A program made the translations under genes and the position numbers. A stretch of 40,213 nt of DNA from contig NZ_FRAS01000030.1 of the NCBI RefSeq assembly GCF_900142395.1, forward strand, positions 1 to 40,213, written 5' to 3'. Source of the DNA: Hymenobacter psychrotolerans DSM 18569. GTDB lineage: Bacteria > Bacteroidota > Bacteroidia > Cytophagales > Hymenobacteraceae. Of the stretch, positions 8,344 through 16,805 are shown in pieces; position 1 is the stretch's first letter; each line of letters starts with the position of its first letter. The notes under the pieces are model-generated. The model ran no database searches. It saw only the letters and a list, made by a program, of their open reading frames with translations, and was not told where the DNA came from.

Positions 8344-9642
8344 CTAGAACCAGATGCTGAACACCGTACGGCCGGTTTTCTGGGTTTCCAGGCTGAAGCG
8401 CAACTCGTGCTGCAGCAGAATGTCGCGGATGAGGGTGAGGCCGATGCCCTGGCCGTCGCGCTTGGTGCTGAAGAAGGGCGTGAACAGCCGGCGCTGCACC
8501 TCGGGCGGGATGCCGGGCCCGTCGTTTTCGATGTGAAGCGCGGCCGGGTTGAGCGTGGTGCGGAGGGTGAGGTTGCCGTTTTCGCCGATGGCCTCCAGCG
8601 CGTTTTTCACGATGTTGAGCAACGCCTGCTCCAGTTGCTGCTGGTCGATGTTGGCGCGCAGCGGCACCGGCGCCAGCTGCCAGTGCCAGGCAATGCGGCG
8701 GTGCTCGGCCTGCACCTGTAGCAGGCGCTGGATACCACGCAGCAGCTCGTGCAGGTCGGTGGGCTGGCAGTTGGGCGGCGGCAGGCGCACCAGATTGGCA
8801 AAGTTGGCAATGAAGTTGGCCAGGTGCGTATTGCGCGCAATGGATACGTCCAGCGCCTCCCGGAAATCGGGCTGGTCATCGGGGTGGAGTTGGGGCGTGT
8901 AGTAGCCGAACGACTGCAGAATGGAGTTGATGGCGCCGATAGAATTGTTGATTTCGTGCGACATCATCCGGATCAGCTTCTCGTAGGCCTGCTTTTCCTG
9001 CCGGATCAGGTCCTGCGTCAGCTCTTCCAGCAGAATGAAATTGCGCGAAAAGCCCCGGTCCACGAAGTGCGAGCAATGCGCCCGGTACGTCTGGATGCCG
9101 GAGAGCTGTACCACCTGCGGCTGGCCTTCGTGCAGCGTGCCCAGCACCGCGCCCCACTCGCCGGGCAGCTCCGCCGGCCGCCGGCCCAGCAGCGCGCCGG
9201 CCGGCTGGCTTAGGCACCGCTCGGCGGCGGGGTTCACGGCCTCTATCTGCCCCTCGAAGCTGAGCAGCAGAATACCCGCCGGCGAAGCCTGAATGAGCCG
9301 TTCGAGCAAATAGCTTTTCTCGTGCTGCGTCACGCGCTCCTGCCGCAGCTCGTCAATCATCTGGTTGTAAACGTTGATGAGCTGGTCCATCTCGCGCTGC
9401 CCCACGGGCACAAACTTCATCGAGAAATCCTTGCTGCGGATGGCCTCAGTGCCGGCCGCAATCAGCTGAAACGGCCGCACGAAGCCGCGGTACAGCTGCA
9501 CCGTGAGCACAATACTGACCAGCAGCAGCACTTCCAGCCCCACGAACAGCGCCGGGTTCGTGCGCAGCATCTGCGCGGCCAGCACAATCAGCACGGCATG
9601 AATCAGGAAAACGAACAGCAGGAACTTGGTGCGCAGAGACAT
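8344..9642 (-). CDS. NtrY/AtoS-type sensor histidine kinase
   Basis: The 432-residue membrane kinase pairs with the NtrC-type regulator encoded just upstream. Two transmembrane helices (about 7-25 and 33-50) are separated by only a few residues, so there is almost no periplasmic sensor; a HAMP-like linker follows (about 52-105), then a PAS domain (about 112-210). The catalytic core has the H box with phospho-acceptor His229 (MMSHEINNSIGAI), the N box (NIVKNALEAIGENG), the G1 box (ENDGPGIP) and F/G2 (FTPFFSTKRDGQGIGL). The short periplasmic loop suggests it senses a membrane or cytoplasmic cue. It is transcribed after the regulator, with a palindromic repeat in between. Confidence 0.92.
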   Translation of the reverse strand: MSLRTKFLLFVFLIHAVLIVLAAQMLRTNPALFVGLEVLLLVSIVLTVQLYRGFVRPFQLIAAGTEAIRSKDFSMKFVPVGQREMDQLINVYNQMIDELRQERVTQHEKSYLLERLIQASPAGILLLSFEGQIEAVNPAAERCLSQPAGALLGRRPAELPGEWGAVLGTLHEGQPQVVQLSGIQTYRAHCSHFVDRGFSRNFILLEELTQDLIRQEKQAYEKLIRMMSHEINNSIGAINSILQSFGYYTPQLHPDDQPDFREALDVSIARNTHLANFIANFANLVRLPPPNCQPTDLHELLRGIQRLLQVQAEHRRIAWHWQLAPVPLRANIDQQQLEQALLNIVKNALEAIGENGNLTLRTTLNPAALHIENDGPGIPPEVQRRLFTPFFSTKRDGQGIGLTLIRDILLQHELRFSLETQKTGRTVFSIWF

Positions 9643-9669
9643 GCAGGGAATGATTTTGCGGCAGGAAAG

Positions 9670-9781
9670 AACGTCATTCCGAGCCTAGTCGAGGAATCTC
9701 GCTAGTGTGGTAGAAGTAGCATCACAACGTCAGCACGCGAGATTCCTCGGCTGCGGCTACGCCTTCGCTCGGAATGACGTT
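9670..9781. repeat. Imperfect palindromic repeat between regulator and kinase genes
   Basis: AACGTCATTCCGAGC (9670-9684) is the exact reverse complement of 9767-9781, and GAGGAATCTCGC (9691-9702) of 9737-9748. The interior does not pair fully. It resembles the repeat at 8224-8302 in layout and is probably the same type of REP-like intergenic element. Because it lies inside a likely operon it could reduce expression of the downstream kinase relative to the regulator. Confidence 0.8.
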
Positions 9782-9798
9782 CTGGAAAAGCCTTCCTC

Positions 9799-11181
9799 CT
9801 ACTCCGTGTCGAACGGAATGGCGTACTTTTCGAGGCGGCGGTAGAGGGCGCCGCGGCTCAGGCCCAGGGATTTGGCGACGCGGCTGATGTTGCCGCCGTA
9901 GTGCTCCAGGGTGCGCCGGATCATCTGGGCTTCCAGCTCGTCCAGGGTCATGGTGCCGGGCTCGGGCAGCTCGCCGGACTCGTCGGGCCGGGCGGGGGGG
10001 CGCTGGAAGTTGGCCTGGAATTCCTCGGGGCCCAGCTCGTCTTTGCCCGACACCAGCACGGCGCGCTCCACCAGGTTTTTCAGCTCCCGGATGTTGCCCG
10101 GCAGCAGCTGCTCCTGCAGCCAGTGCTGGGCTCGGGTGCCCACTTTCAGGGCCGGGCGGTTGTAGGTGGCGCGCAGCCCATCCACGAAGTGCTGCACCAG
10201 CAGCGGAATATCCTGGGGCCGCTCGCGCAGGGCGGGCAGGCGCACCGTAATCAGGTTGATGCGGTAGAACAGATCTTCGCGGAAGCGGCCCTGCTGCACC
10301 ATCTCGGCCAGGTTGCGGTTGGTGGCGCAAATCACCCGGATGTCGAGGCGGCGGGGCTTGCTGTCGCCGAGCACCTCGTAGGTGCGGTCCTGGAGCACGC
10401 GCAGCAGCTTCACCTGCGAGTTCAGGTCCAGCTCCCCTATCTCATCCAGAAAGATGGTGCCGCCGTTGGCCAGCTCGAAGCGGCCGATTCGGTCGGTTTT
10501 GGCGTCGGTGAAGGCCCCGCGGCGGTGCCCGAACATCTCGCTCTCAAACAAGCTGGCCGAGATGCCGCCCAGGTTTACCTTCACGAAGGGCTGGCGACGG
10601 CGCTGGCTGTTCTGGTGCACGGCCTCGGCAATCAGCTCCTTGCCCGTTCCCGATTCGCCCTCAATGAGCACGGAGGCGTCGGTGGCCGCTACCTGGCCCA
10701 CGTTGCGCAGCACGTGCAGCAGGCGCGCATCCTGACCTACAATGCCCTGGAAGTTGTACTGCTTATCGAGCTGGCGGCGGCTGAGGGTGGCGGGGTCGGT
10801 TTCCAGCTCGGGCTCGTGCAGGCTGATGATGGTGCGGATGGTTTGCAGCAGCGCGTCGTTGTTCCAGGGCTTGGTCACGAACTCGGCGGCCCCGGCCTTC
10901 ATTCCTTCCACGGCCAGCGCAATGGAGCCCCAACCCGTTATCAGAATCACGGGTACCTGGGGCGCCACCTGCTTCACCTGGCCCAGCAGCCGCAGCCCGT
11001 CCTGCCCGCTGGTATCCAGCGAGTAGTTCATGTCCATGAGCAACAGGCGCGGCGGCGTTTCCCGGACGACCCGCAGCGCCTCTTCGGGCGTGGCCACGCT
11101 TTTGGTGGGGTAGCCGGCCTGTTTCAGCAGCAAACTGAGCGAGGTCCGAACGGCTATATCGTCGTCGATGATGAGGATCAT
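9799..11181 (-). CDS. NtrC-family sigma-54-dependent response regulator
   Basis: The 460-residue activator has three domains. The receiver domain (1-115) carries acidic residues D6-D8, phospho-acceptor D50 (LLLMDMNYSLD) and K104 (VTKPW). The AAA+ sigma-54 interaction domain (about 145-380) has Walker A GESGTGKE (174-181), a GAFTDA loop (222-227, in place of the classic GAFTGA), Walker B GGTIFLDEIGEL and the R-finger region FREDLFYRIN. The C-terminal Fis-type helix-turn-helix is NISRVAKSLGLSRGALYRRLEKY. The ATG at 11181 starts right at MILIIDDD; a longer frame upstream is not family-like. A TACTTTCG box about 20 bp upstream suggests a housekeeping promoter. Its likely targets are the two efflux promoters with CTGTCCG-N4-CGGACAG palindromes. 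Confidence 0.95.
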   Translation of the reverse strand: MILIIDDDIAVRTSLSLLLKQAGYPTKSVATPEEALRVVRETPPRLLLMDMNYSLDTSGQDGLRLLGQVKQVAPQVPVILITGWGSIALAVEGMKAGAAEFVTKPWNNDALLQTIRTIISLHEPELETDPATLSRRQLDKQYNFQGIVGQDARLLHVLRNVGQVAATDASVLIEGESGTGKELIAEAVHQNSQRRRQPFVKVNLGGISASLFESEMFGHRRGAFTDAKTDRIGRFELANGGTIFLDEIGELDLNSQVKLLRVLQDRTYEVLGDSKPRRLDIRVICATNRNLAEMVQQGRFREDLFYRINLITVRLPALRERPQDIPLLVQHFVDGLRATYNRPALKVGTRAQHWLQEQLLPGNIRELKNLVERAVLVSGKDELGPEEFQANFQRPPARPDESGELPEPGTMTLDELEAQMIRRTLEHYGGNISRVAKSLGLSRGALYRRLEKYAIPFDTE

Positions 11182-11300
11182 GGTGGGAATGCGGGCCGCG
11201 AAAGTAGACGCAGCCGGGGCTAAAATTGAGACTTTTCGGGTTGTTTTTATGGATCGGGCCAGGAAATTCCCGTAAGCCCCGCCGCTCAACCCACAGCTGC

Positions 11301-12494
11301 TTACTCTTCGCGCAAAGCCACGGCGGGGCGCACACCGGCGGCCAGGCGGCTCGGGTAAAAGGCACAGATGGCCGTCAGCACGTAAATCAGGATGGTGGCC
11401 AGGCCCATGCTGGCCAGATACACCGGCAGCTGAATGCCCATCACGCCCAGCAGCGGAAACTGCGCCGCCACCAGCAGCCCGAATGCCAGGCCGAACGTGG
11501 TAACGACCATCACTTCACCCAGAAACTGCGCGCTGATGCGGCTGCCGGTAGCCCCAATGGCCCGGCGCAACCCAATTTCGGCGCGGCGCTGGCTGATGTT
11601 GTACCACAGCACCCCAAACAGCCCCAGGGCCACGTTGAAAATCAGGAAGCCGCACACCAGCACCATGCCGCCCATGGGCGCCAGCGCGAGTTTCATGCGG
11701 GTGGCGCGCTGCTCGGGAAGCGTAGTAACGGTGGTTTTCCAGCCGCCCGTCACGGCCGCTACTTCCTTGGTGATGCGCTGCTCCAGCTCGGCGGTGGCCG
11801 TGGGCTGCACCCGAATCAGCAGCCTGGGCCGGTCGAAGTTGGTGGAGTCTTTGGGGTCTACCAGGGACTCGCTGCGCCGGAAGATGGCCGGCTTCAGCTC
11901 CTGAAACTCGCCCCGGCCGCGGTACGGCGTCGCCAGCACCCCTACCACCTGAAATTCCTGATCGTCCTGAGTCCGCACGATTTTGCCCAGTGCCGGCTCG
12001 TTGGCAAACAGCGCCTCCCGCGCTTCCTGCGAAATAACGAGCGGGGGCCGTGTGGCCACTTCGTCGCGCGGCGTGAACCAGCGGCCTTCCGCCAGCTCCA
12101 GGCTCAGCACGTCCTGCATGTCGTCGCCGCCGCTGTAAATGTCGCTGCTGGTTGACTTGCTGCCGGCTTTGAACTCCGTGCTACTGTCGCTGAAGGAGAA
12201 AGGCGTATTGGAGCGGGTGGCTGCCACGCTGCGCACGCCCGGCATGGCTTTGAGGTGCTGCATCAGGCGCTGAAACGTGGCGTCCTGCCGGCTGATAGGC
12301 TGTCCGTTGGGGTCCATGTCTATCTGCCATACGTGCTCATAGGTGAAGCCCAGCGGGGCCGTGTACTTGCGGTTGTTATCGACGAGCAGGCTGCCCAGCA
12401 CGAACAGCACGACGAAGGCAAAGAATATTTCGGCAACCAGCAGGAAGTTTGCCCGCTTGCGGTTCCAGATCAGCGTAAACAGATGGCGTATCAT
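11301..12494 (-). CDS. MacB-type ABC transporter permease
   Basis: The 397-residue permease has the MacB/FtsX topology. There is one N-terminal transmembrane helix (LLVAEIFFAFVVLFVLGSLLV), a large periplasmic MacB_PCD domain (about 45-270) and three C-terminal helices that include the conserved block RRAEIGLRRAIGATGSRISAQF preceding the second helix. It ends with the family-typical ARLAA/PALALR-like motif (RLAAGVRPAVALREE). It is the second of two tandem permeases, 24 bp downstream of the first, so the complex is probably a heterodimeric MacB-like mechanotransmitter working with the LolD-like ATPase, the fusion protein and TolC upstream. Confidence 0.9.
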   Translation of the reverse strand: MIRHLFTLIWNRKRANFLLVAEIFFAFVVLFVLGSLLVDNNRKYTAPLGFTYEHVWQIDMDPNGQPISRQDATFQRLMQHLKAMPGVRSVAATRSNTPFSFSDSSTEFKAGSKSTSSDIYSGGDDMQDVLSLELAEGRWFTPRDEVATRPPLVISQEAREALFANEPALGKIVRTQDDQEFQVVGVLATPYRGRGEFQELKPAIFRRSESLVDPKDSTNFDRPRLLIRVQPTATAELEQRITKEVAAVTGGWKTTVTTLPEQRATRMKLALAPMGGMVLVCGFLIFNVALGLFGVLWYNISQRRAEIGLRRAIGATGSRISAQFLGEVMVVTTFGLAFGLLVAAQFPLLGVMGIQLPVYLASMGLATILIYVLTAICAFYPSRLAAGVRPAVALREE

Positions 12495-12518
12495 GGATTC
12501 GGAGAGGAGAAGGAATAC

Positions 12519-13769
12519 TTAGTTACGGCCGCCTTTCAGGGCCTGCACGGCTTGCAGCTTCGACATTTTGTAGGCCGGATACACGCCCGACAGCACCCCG
12601 AACAGGAGGCTCAGCAGCAGCCCACCCGCGAAAATGCGGGGGTTGAGCGTGAGGGTGGTATAAGGAATGAAGCCGCTGCTGTCGATGAGGTGCAGCACCA
12701 CGCCGGCCAGCACCAGGCCCAGCAGCCCGCCCAGCAGCGTCAGAAACACGTTTTCCACCAGAAACTGCCGGATCAGGGTGCCCGCCGTAGCCCCGAATGC
12801 CTTCCGCACCCCGATTTCGGAGGAACGCTCCAGAATGCGGCTCACGTTGACGTTGATGAGGTTGAGGGCCGGCAGCAGCATGAACAGCAAGGTCACGAGG
12901 GCTACTTTGCCCATCAGGTCGGCCACGCCGTCGTCGGGCGTGCTGTTGTTGTTGAACCAGCGCACCGTGGAAGAAAGCAGCGTGCCGGCATACACGTGCA
13001 CTTTTTCGTGCTTCTTGGGGTCGGGCACGGGCACCTGGTCTATCACGCGGTTGAACTCGGCCTGAATGGCGGCCAGGTCGGCGGGGGTGCGGGCCTGGAT
13101 AATGGCCATACAGTCGCCGAAGTAGCTGGGGTCTTTGGCGTCCTGGGTGCTCGTGCTGATGGGCGCCCACATGTCGGCGTAGGAGTTGAAGCGCATGCCG
13201 GGCACGTCCTTCACTACTCCTATCACCCGGTAGCGCACCCGGTCAGTTTCGATGGTTTTACCCAGCACGCCGCGGGTGGTACCGAAGTAGGCGCGGCAGG
13301 TCCGCTCGTTGATGACGGCCACGTGGGCGCCGCTTTGCACCTCAGCCACCGTGTAAGGCCGTCCTTCCACGAAATCGAAATCCAGCACTTCCCAAAACTG
13401 GCCGTCGGTGTATTTCAGGTCTACATCCAGCTTCTGGTTGCCCACGTAGGCGGCCGTAGGCCCAAAATAGCTACTGATGGAAATCTTTTCGGGGGTGCGC
13501 AGGGGCCGCACGTAGCGCTCCAGAAAGCTGTAGCTGATGGTGCCGTTGTTGCTGCCGTTGTCGTTTTTGAAGGATACCGTGGCGCGGTTGACGAACAGCA
13601 GGCGGTCCACTTTCTTTTCGGGGGTGTGCGGCCCCACGGTGTGGTCGTAGAGGGCATATACCACCAGCAGTATCATCAGCGTGAAGCTGATGCCGAACAG
13701 GCTGATGAAGGTGAAGAACTTGCGGCGCAGCAGGACTTTCCAGGCGATTTTGAGGTAGCTAAGCAACAT
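12519..13769 (-). CDS. MacB-type ABC transporter permease
   Basis: The 416-residue permease begins MLLSYLKIAWKVLLRRKFFTF, the standard N-terminus of Bacteroidota MacB-like permeases. It has a first transmembrane helix at about 20-40, a periplasmic MacB_PCD domain, and a C-terminal FtsX domain with ERSSEIGVRKAFGATAGTLIRQF and three helices. It ends SKLQAVQALKGG, matching the family's P-x-x-A-L-K/R ending. The ATG at 13769 overlaps the sigma-factor stop by 11 bp, which points to translational coupling; a longer upstream frame is only the antisense-like shadow of the sigma gene. Confidence 0.92.
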   Translation of the reverse strand: MLLSYLKIAWKVLLRRKFFTFISLFGISFTLMILLVVYALYDHTVGPHTPEKKVDRLLFVNRATVSFKNDNGSNNGTISYSFLERYVRPLRTPEKISISSYFGPTAAYVGNQKLDVDLKYTDGQFWEVLDFDFVEGRPYTVAEVQSGAHVAVINERTCRAYFGTTRGVLGKTIETDRVRYRVIGVVKDVPGMRFNSYADMWAPISTSTQDAKDPSYFGDCMAIIQARTPADLAAIQAEFNRVIDQVPVPDPKKHEKVHVYAGTLLSSTVRWFNNNSTPDDGVADLMGKVALVTLLFMLLPALNLINVNVSRILERSSEIGVRKAFGATAGTLIRQFLVENVFLTLLGGLLGLVLAGVVLHLIDSSGFIPYTTLTLNPRIFAGGLLLSLLFGVLSGVYPAYKMSKLQAVQALKGGRN

Positions 13770-14349
13770 GAGCGTAGGCGTAGGAAGACGTTGAAGAAGA
13801 GGAATGAAGCGCCGCAACCTGGCGCTGCAGCACCGCGCGGGCCTTGCTGAGCTGCGACTTGCTGGTGCCTTCCGAAATGCCGAGCAGGGCGGCGGCCTCG
13901 GGGTGGGTGTAGCCTTCCAGCGCGCAGAGGTTGAAGACGGCGCGGTAGCCGGCCGGCAGCTCCTGTACCAGCCGGAGCAGATCAGCGGCCTGCAGCAGCA
14001 CATCGGCGGCGGGCAGGTCGGTGGCGGGGTGGCCGCTGGGGTAGTCGTCGAGGTGCAGCGTCAGCGACTCGCGGCGGCGCAGGCAGGCCAGGGCTTCGCG
14101 CACCATAATGCGGCGCACCCACCCTTCCAGGCAGCCTTTGCCCTCGAACTGGCTCAGGCACTGAAACACCTTCATGAACCCGCGCGCCACGGCGTCTTCG
14201 GCATCGAACTGGTGGCGCACGTAGCGCAGGCAAAGCCCAAGCATGTTGGGCGCGAAGCGGTGATACAGCTGCTTCTGTGCCGCTGCGCTGCCCTGGCGGC
14301 AGGCCGCTACCAGGTCGGCGTCAGAGAAGGAAGGGCGGAGCGTTTTCAT
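13759..14349 (-). CDS. ECF-type RNA polymerase sigma factor
   Basis: The 196-residue protein has a sigma-70 region 2 (about 25-95: YHRFAPNMLGLCLRYVRHQFDAEDAVARGFMKVF, then WVRRIMVREAL) and a region 4 helix-turn-helix (about 125-185: LPAGYRAVFNLCALEGYTHPEAAALLGISEGTSKSQLSKARAVL). This is the Bacteroidota RpoE-like ECF group. Unusually it sits inside an efflux operon, between the ATPase (36 bp upstream) and the first permease (11-bp overlap), with no recognisable anti-sigma factor adjacent. The Ser-rich C-terminal tail (SSSSTSSYAYAHVA) is not part of the fold. Its target promoters cannot be read from this window. Confidence 0.93.
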   Translation of the reverse strand: MKTLRPSFSDADLVAACRQGSAAAQKQLYHRFAPNMLGLCLRYVRHQFDAEDAVARGFMKVFQCLSQFEGKGCLEGWVRRIMVREALACLRRRESLTLHLDDYPSGHPATDLPAADVLLQAADLLRLVQELPAGYRAVFNLCALEGYTHPEAAALLGISEGTSKSQLSKARAVLQRQVAALHSSSSTSSYAYAHVA

Positions 14350-14385
14350 GGTGCGCAGGGCAATGGCGGGCGAAATACGGGCGGG

Positions 14386-15123
14386 CTAGCTTACCTGGCT
14401 GCCGTCGAAGAAGCGGATGAGGCGCTGGGTTTTGAGGGCCTGCTGCTCGTCGTGCGTCACCATCACGATGGTGGTGCCCTCGTCGCGGTTGAGGCCCAGC
14501 AGCAGCTCCATAATCTCCTCCCCCATCACCGAGTCGAGGTTGCCGGTAGGCTCGTCGGCCAGAATCAGCTCGGGGCGGCCGGCCAGGGCCCGCGCAATGG
14601 CCACGCGCTGGCGCTGCCCGCCGGAAAGCTGCCCCGGGAAGTGGTTGGTGCGGGCGCTGAGGCCTACTTTGTCGAGGGCGGCGTAGGCCCGCTCGCGCCG
14701 CTCCTTGCCGCTCACGCCGGGCCGGTAGAGCAGCGGCAGCTCCACATTATCGAGCACCGAGAGGTCGTTGATGAGGTGGTAGCTCTGGAATACAAACCCG
14801 ATTTTATGGTTGCGCAGCGCGGCCAGCTCCTTATCCGAGTACGACTGCACGGCGCGCCCCTCGATTTCCACCACGCCGGCCGTGGGCTCGTCGAGCAGGC
14901 CCATGATGCTGAGCAGCGTAGACTTGCCGCAGCCCGAGGGCCCCATAATCGACACGAACTCGCCTTTATGGATGACCAGGTTGACGTGGTTGAGGGCCAC
15001 CGTTTCGATGGTTTTGGTCTGGTATACTTTCTCGATGCTGCGCAACTCAATGACGGGCTGGAAAGCGGTGGCGCGGGTGCTCGGCGCAGCAGTCGGGGCG
15101 GAGAAGAGAGTAGTAGCGTTCAT
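14386..15123 (-). CDS. LolD/MacB-type ABC transporter ATP-binding protein
   Basis: The 245-residue ATPase has all nucleotide-binding motifs: Walker A GPSGCGKST, the Q-loop (GFVFQSYHL), signature LSGGQRQRVAIARAL, Walker B LILADEPTGNLD and the switch His (VTHDEQQ). The length and the DEPTGNLDS block are typical of the MacB/LolD/FtsE subfamily, which powers mechanotransmission rather than substrate passage. About 25 N-terminal residues (FSAPTAAPSTRATAFQP) precede the conserved start of the domain; an internal start is not obvious. It is the first gene of the ATPase - sigma - permease - permease unit and has its own palindrome and sigma-54-like promoter upstream. Confidence 0.94.
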   Translation of the reverse strand: MNATTLFSAPTAAPSTRATAFQPVIELRSIEKVYQTKTIETVALNHVNLVIHKGEFVSIMGPSGCGKSTLLSIMGLLDEPTAGVVEIEGRAVQSYSDKELAALRNHKIGFVFQSYHLINDLSVLDNVELPLLYRPGVSGKERRERAYAALDKVGLSARTNHFPGQLSGGQRQRVAIARALAGRPELILADEPTGNLDSVMGEEIMELLLGLNRDEGTTIVMVTHDEQQALKTQRLIRFFDGSQVS

Positions 15124-15201
15124 GGGAGAAGGAAGAGGTGCGAAAGGAAGAAAGCAGGGTGTTCATTTTCGGCCACCCAAAGCCGGGGGCCTACTGTACA
15201 T

Positions 15202-15218
15202 AGCCAAGCGGCGTACCA
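15202..15218 (-). promoter_or_regulatory. Sigma-54-like promoter of the ATPase-sigma-permease unit
   Basis: The minus-strand sequence TGGTACG-CCGC-TTGGCT compares with the sigma-54 consensus TGGCACG-N4-TTGCW: the -24 GG is present, and the -12 C is replaced by G. It is nearly the same as the element at 18089-18105 before the fusion-protein gene, and sits exactly as far from its palindrome. Confidence 0.65.
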
Positions 15219-15282
15219 GTTTCATAAATTTCTTTATTACAGACACTTACATCAAAACTACACTATACACTCTGGGTAAAAT

Positions 15283-15300
15283 CTGTCCGGTAGCGGACAG
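15283..15300 (-). promoter_or_regulatory. Palindromic activator site CTGTCCG-N4-CGGACAG (copy 1)
   Basis: A perfect 7+7 bp palindrome with a 4-bp spacer, in the intergenic region between the tolC stop and the ATPase start. Its centre is 75 bp upstream of the -24 GG. The adjacent ten bases (TGTGTTCGGT) are also shared with copy 2. A further half site CGGACAG lies at 15337-15343. It is a likely binding site for the Fis-type helix-turn-helix of the NtrC-family regulator. Confidence 0.75.
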
Positions 15301-15350
15301 TGTGTTCGGTCCTGACGGGCTGCCGCCACCCGGTTGCGGACAGTTTCAGC

Positions 15351-16799
15351 CTACTGTTCAGCCAAGGGAGCCTGCCGCTCGAAATCGTAGAGCGTGAGGG
15401 CCCGGAGGCGGTAGTGCGCCACCCAGCAGGCGCGCAGGGCACCAATGTAGGCGCGGCGGGCCTGGTCTTTCTCGGCCAGCGCAATGTTGAGGTCGGTGAG
15501 GCTGATGCGCCCCACCTTGTAGATTGCCTGCGCAATGTCGTAGCGGCGCCGGGCCAGCGTGTCGGCCTGGGCCGTGAGGGCCAGCTGCTCGGTGAGGGTG
15601 CTGAGCTGGGCCACCTGCGTCAGCACGCTTTGCTCGAACACGCGCTGCTCCTGGGCCACGTTCTGCTCGGTCTGGCGGCGCGCTACCTCCGCCGTTTTCT
15701 GCACCGACTTCTGCCGGCCCCAGTCCACGAGCGGCACCGAAAATACCAGGCTCACCTGCTGCTGGTTCTGGGGGCTGTAGTAGGTGTCCCAGAAGTTGCG
15801 GGCACTGTTCACGTAGCCCAGGTTGGCGACCAGCGTAGCCTGCAGGCCGGTGGTGCCTTTGGCCAGGGCCACGTCGCTTTCGGCCTGCAGCAGGCGGCGG
15901 CGGAAGGCCAGCGTTTCGGGGCGGTGCCGGCGGGCCTGGGCCAGGGCCTCCTCGGCGGGTGCCTGCAGGGCCGGCACCGCATCGGGCACGGCCAGGCGCA
16001 GGGTTTCGGCGCGCTGGCCGGTGTAGCTCTGCAGACTCAGGGCCGCATTCTGGGCACCGAGGCGGGCCTGGCCGAGGGCTTTGCGGGCGTTGAGGACGTT
16101 GAGCTCCAGCAGTAGCAGGTCGCTTTGCGAGAGGCGGCCGAGCTGATACCGCTCTTTGCCGAGGCACAGCATTTCTTCGTTGGCCTGCACGTTCTGGGTA
16201 GCCACATCGGCATTCACCTGCTGCAGCAGCACATCGAAATACAGCTCCGTGATGCGCTGGGCAATGGTTTCGCGCTCCAGCACAAACTGGCGCTGGCTTT
16301 CCTCGTAGCGCAGCGGCTCGATGCGCCGGTTCCAGCGCAGGCGGTTGTAGCGGCCCAGCGGCTGCGTGAGGCCGATGTTTACGGGGCGGTTGTTGTAGAG
16401 GCGGGTGCTGCGGTTGAAGTCGTCGAAGCGCTGCATTTCCGAGCTCACCACCAGCTGCGCGCCCGTGGGGCCGATGTTCTGGCTAAGCGTCACGGCCAGC
16501 GTGGAGTTGTTCTGGCGCACGGCTTGAAACTGCAGCGTACCGTCGGGCTGCACTACGGGCGTAATCAGGCGGCTGTAGTTGGGGAGCTGGCCCTGCAGGG
16601 CCAGCTGGGGCCGGTAATTGGCCTGGTACGTGCGAAACTGCCAGTAGCTGGTTTCGCGCGCGGTGCGGGCCTGCCCCGCCACCGCCGACTGCTCCAGGGC
16701 CTGCTCAATCACCTGCTGCAGGCGCACCGGGCTTTGCTGGGCCGTGGCCTTGCCCTCCAGCAGCAGCAGCGCTGCCGTCATCATCCAGAAACGTTTCAT
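15351..16799 (-). CDS. TolC-family outer-membrane efflux protein
   Basis: The 482-residue protein has a signal peptide (MKRFWMMTAALLLLEGKATAQ) and two outer-membrane-efflux repeats (OEP domains, about 25-225 and 245-460) made mostly of long amphipathic helices (QRITELYFDVLLQQVNADVATQNVQANEEM). The second repeat carries the YDIAQAIYKVGRISLTDLNIALAEKDQARRAY block typical of TolC homologues. It forms the outer-membrane channel for the MacB-like pump. It is co-transcribed with the fusion protein (6-bp gap) and precedes the palindrome of the ATPase unit. Confidence 0.93.
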   Translation of the reverse strand: MKRFWMMTAALLLLEGKATAQQSPVRLQQVIEQALEQSAVAGQARTARETSYWQFRTYQANYRPQLALQGQLPNYSRLITPVVQPDGTLQFQAVRQNNSTLAVTLSQNIGPTGAQLVVSSEMQRFDDFNRSTRLYNNRPVNIGLTQPLGRYNRLRWNRRIEPLRYEESQRQFVLERETIAQRITELYFDVLLQQVNADVATQNVQANEEMLCLGKERYQLGRLSQSDLLLLELNVLNARKALGQARLGAQNAALSLQSYTGQRAETLRLAVPDAVPALQAPAEEALAQARRHRPETLAFRRRLLQAESDVALAKGTTGLQATLVANLGYVNSARNFWDTYYSPQNQQQVSLVFSVPLVDWGRQKSVQKTAEVARRQTEQNVAQEQRVFEQSVLTQVAQLSTLTEQLALTAQADTLARRRYDIAQAIYKVGRISLTDLNIALAEKDQARRAYIGALRACWVAHYRLRALTLYDFERQAPLAEQ

Positions 16800-16805
16800 G
16801 GCGGC

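Noticed and set aside
12255..15279. Very long plus-strand open frames (531 and 491 codons) opposite the permease, sigma and ATPase genes
   Set aside because: They are antisense shadows of GC-rich genes: His/Gln/Gly-rich translations without domains, whereas the minus-strand frames show full conserved families.
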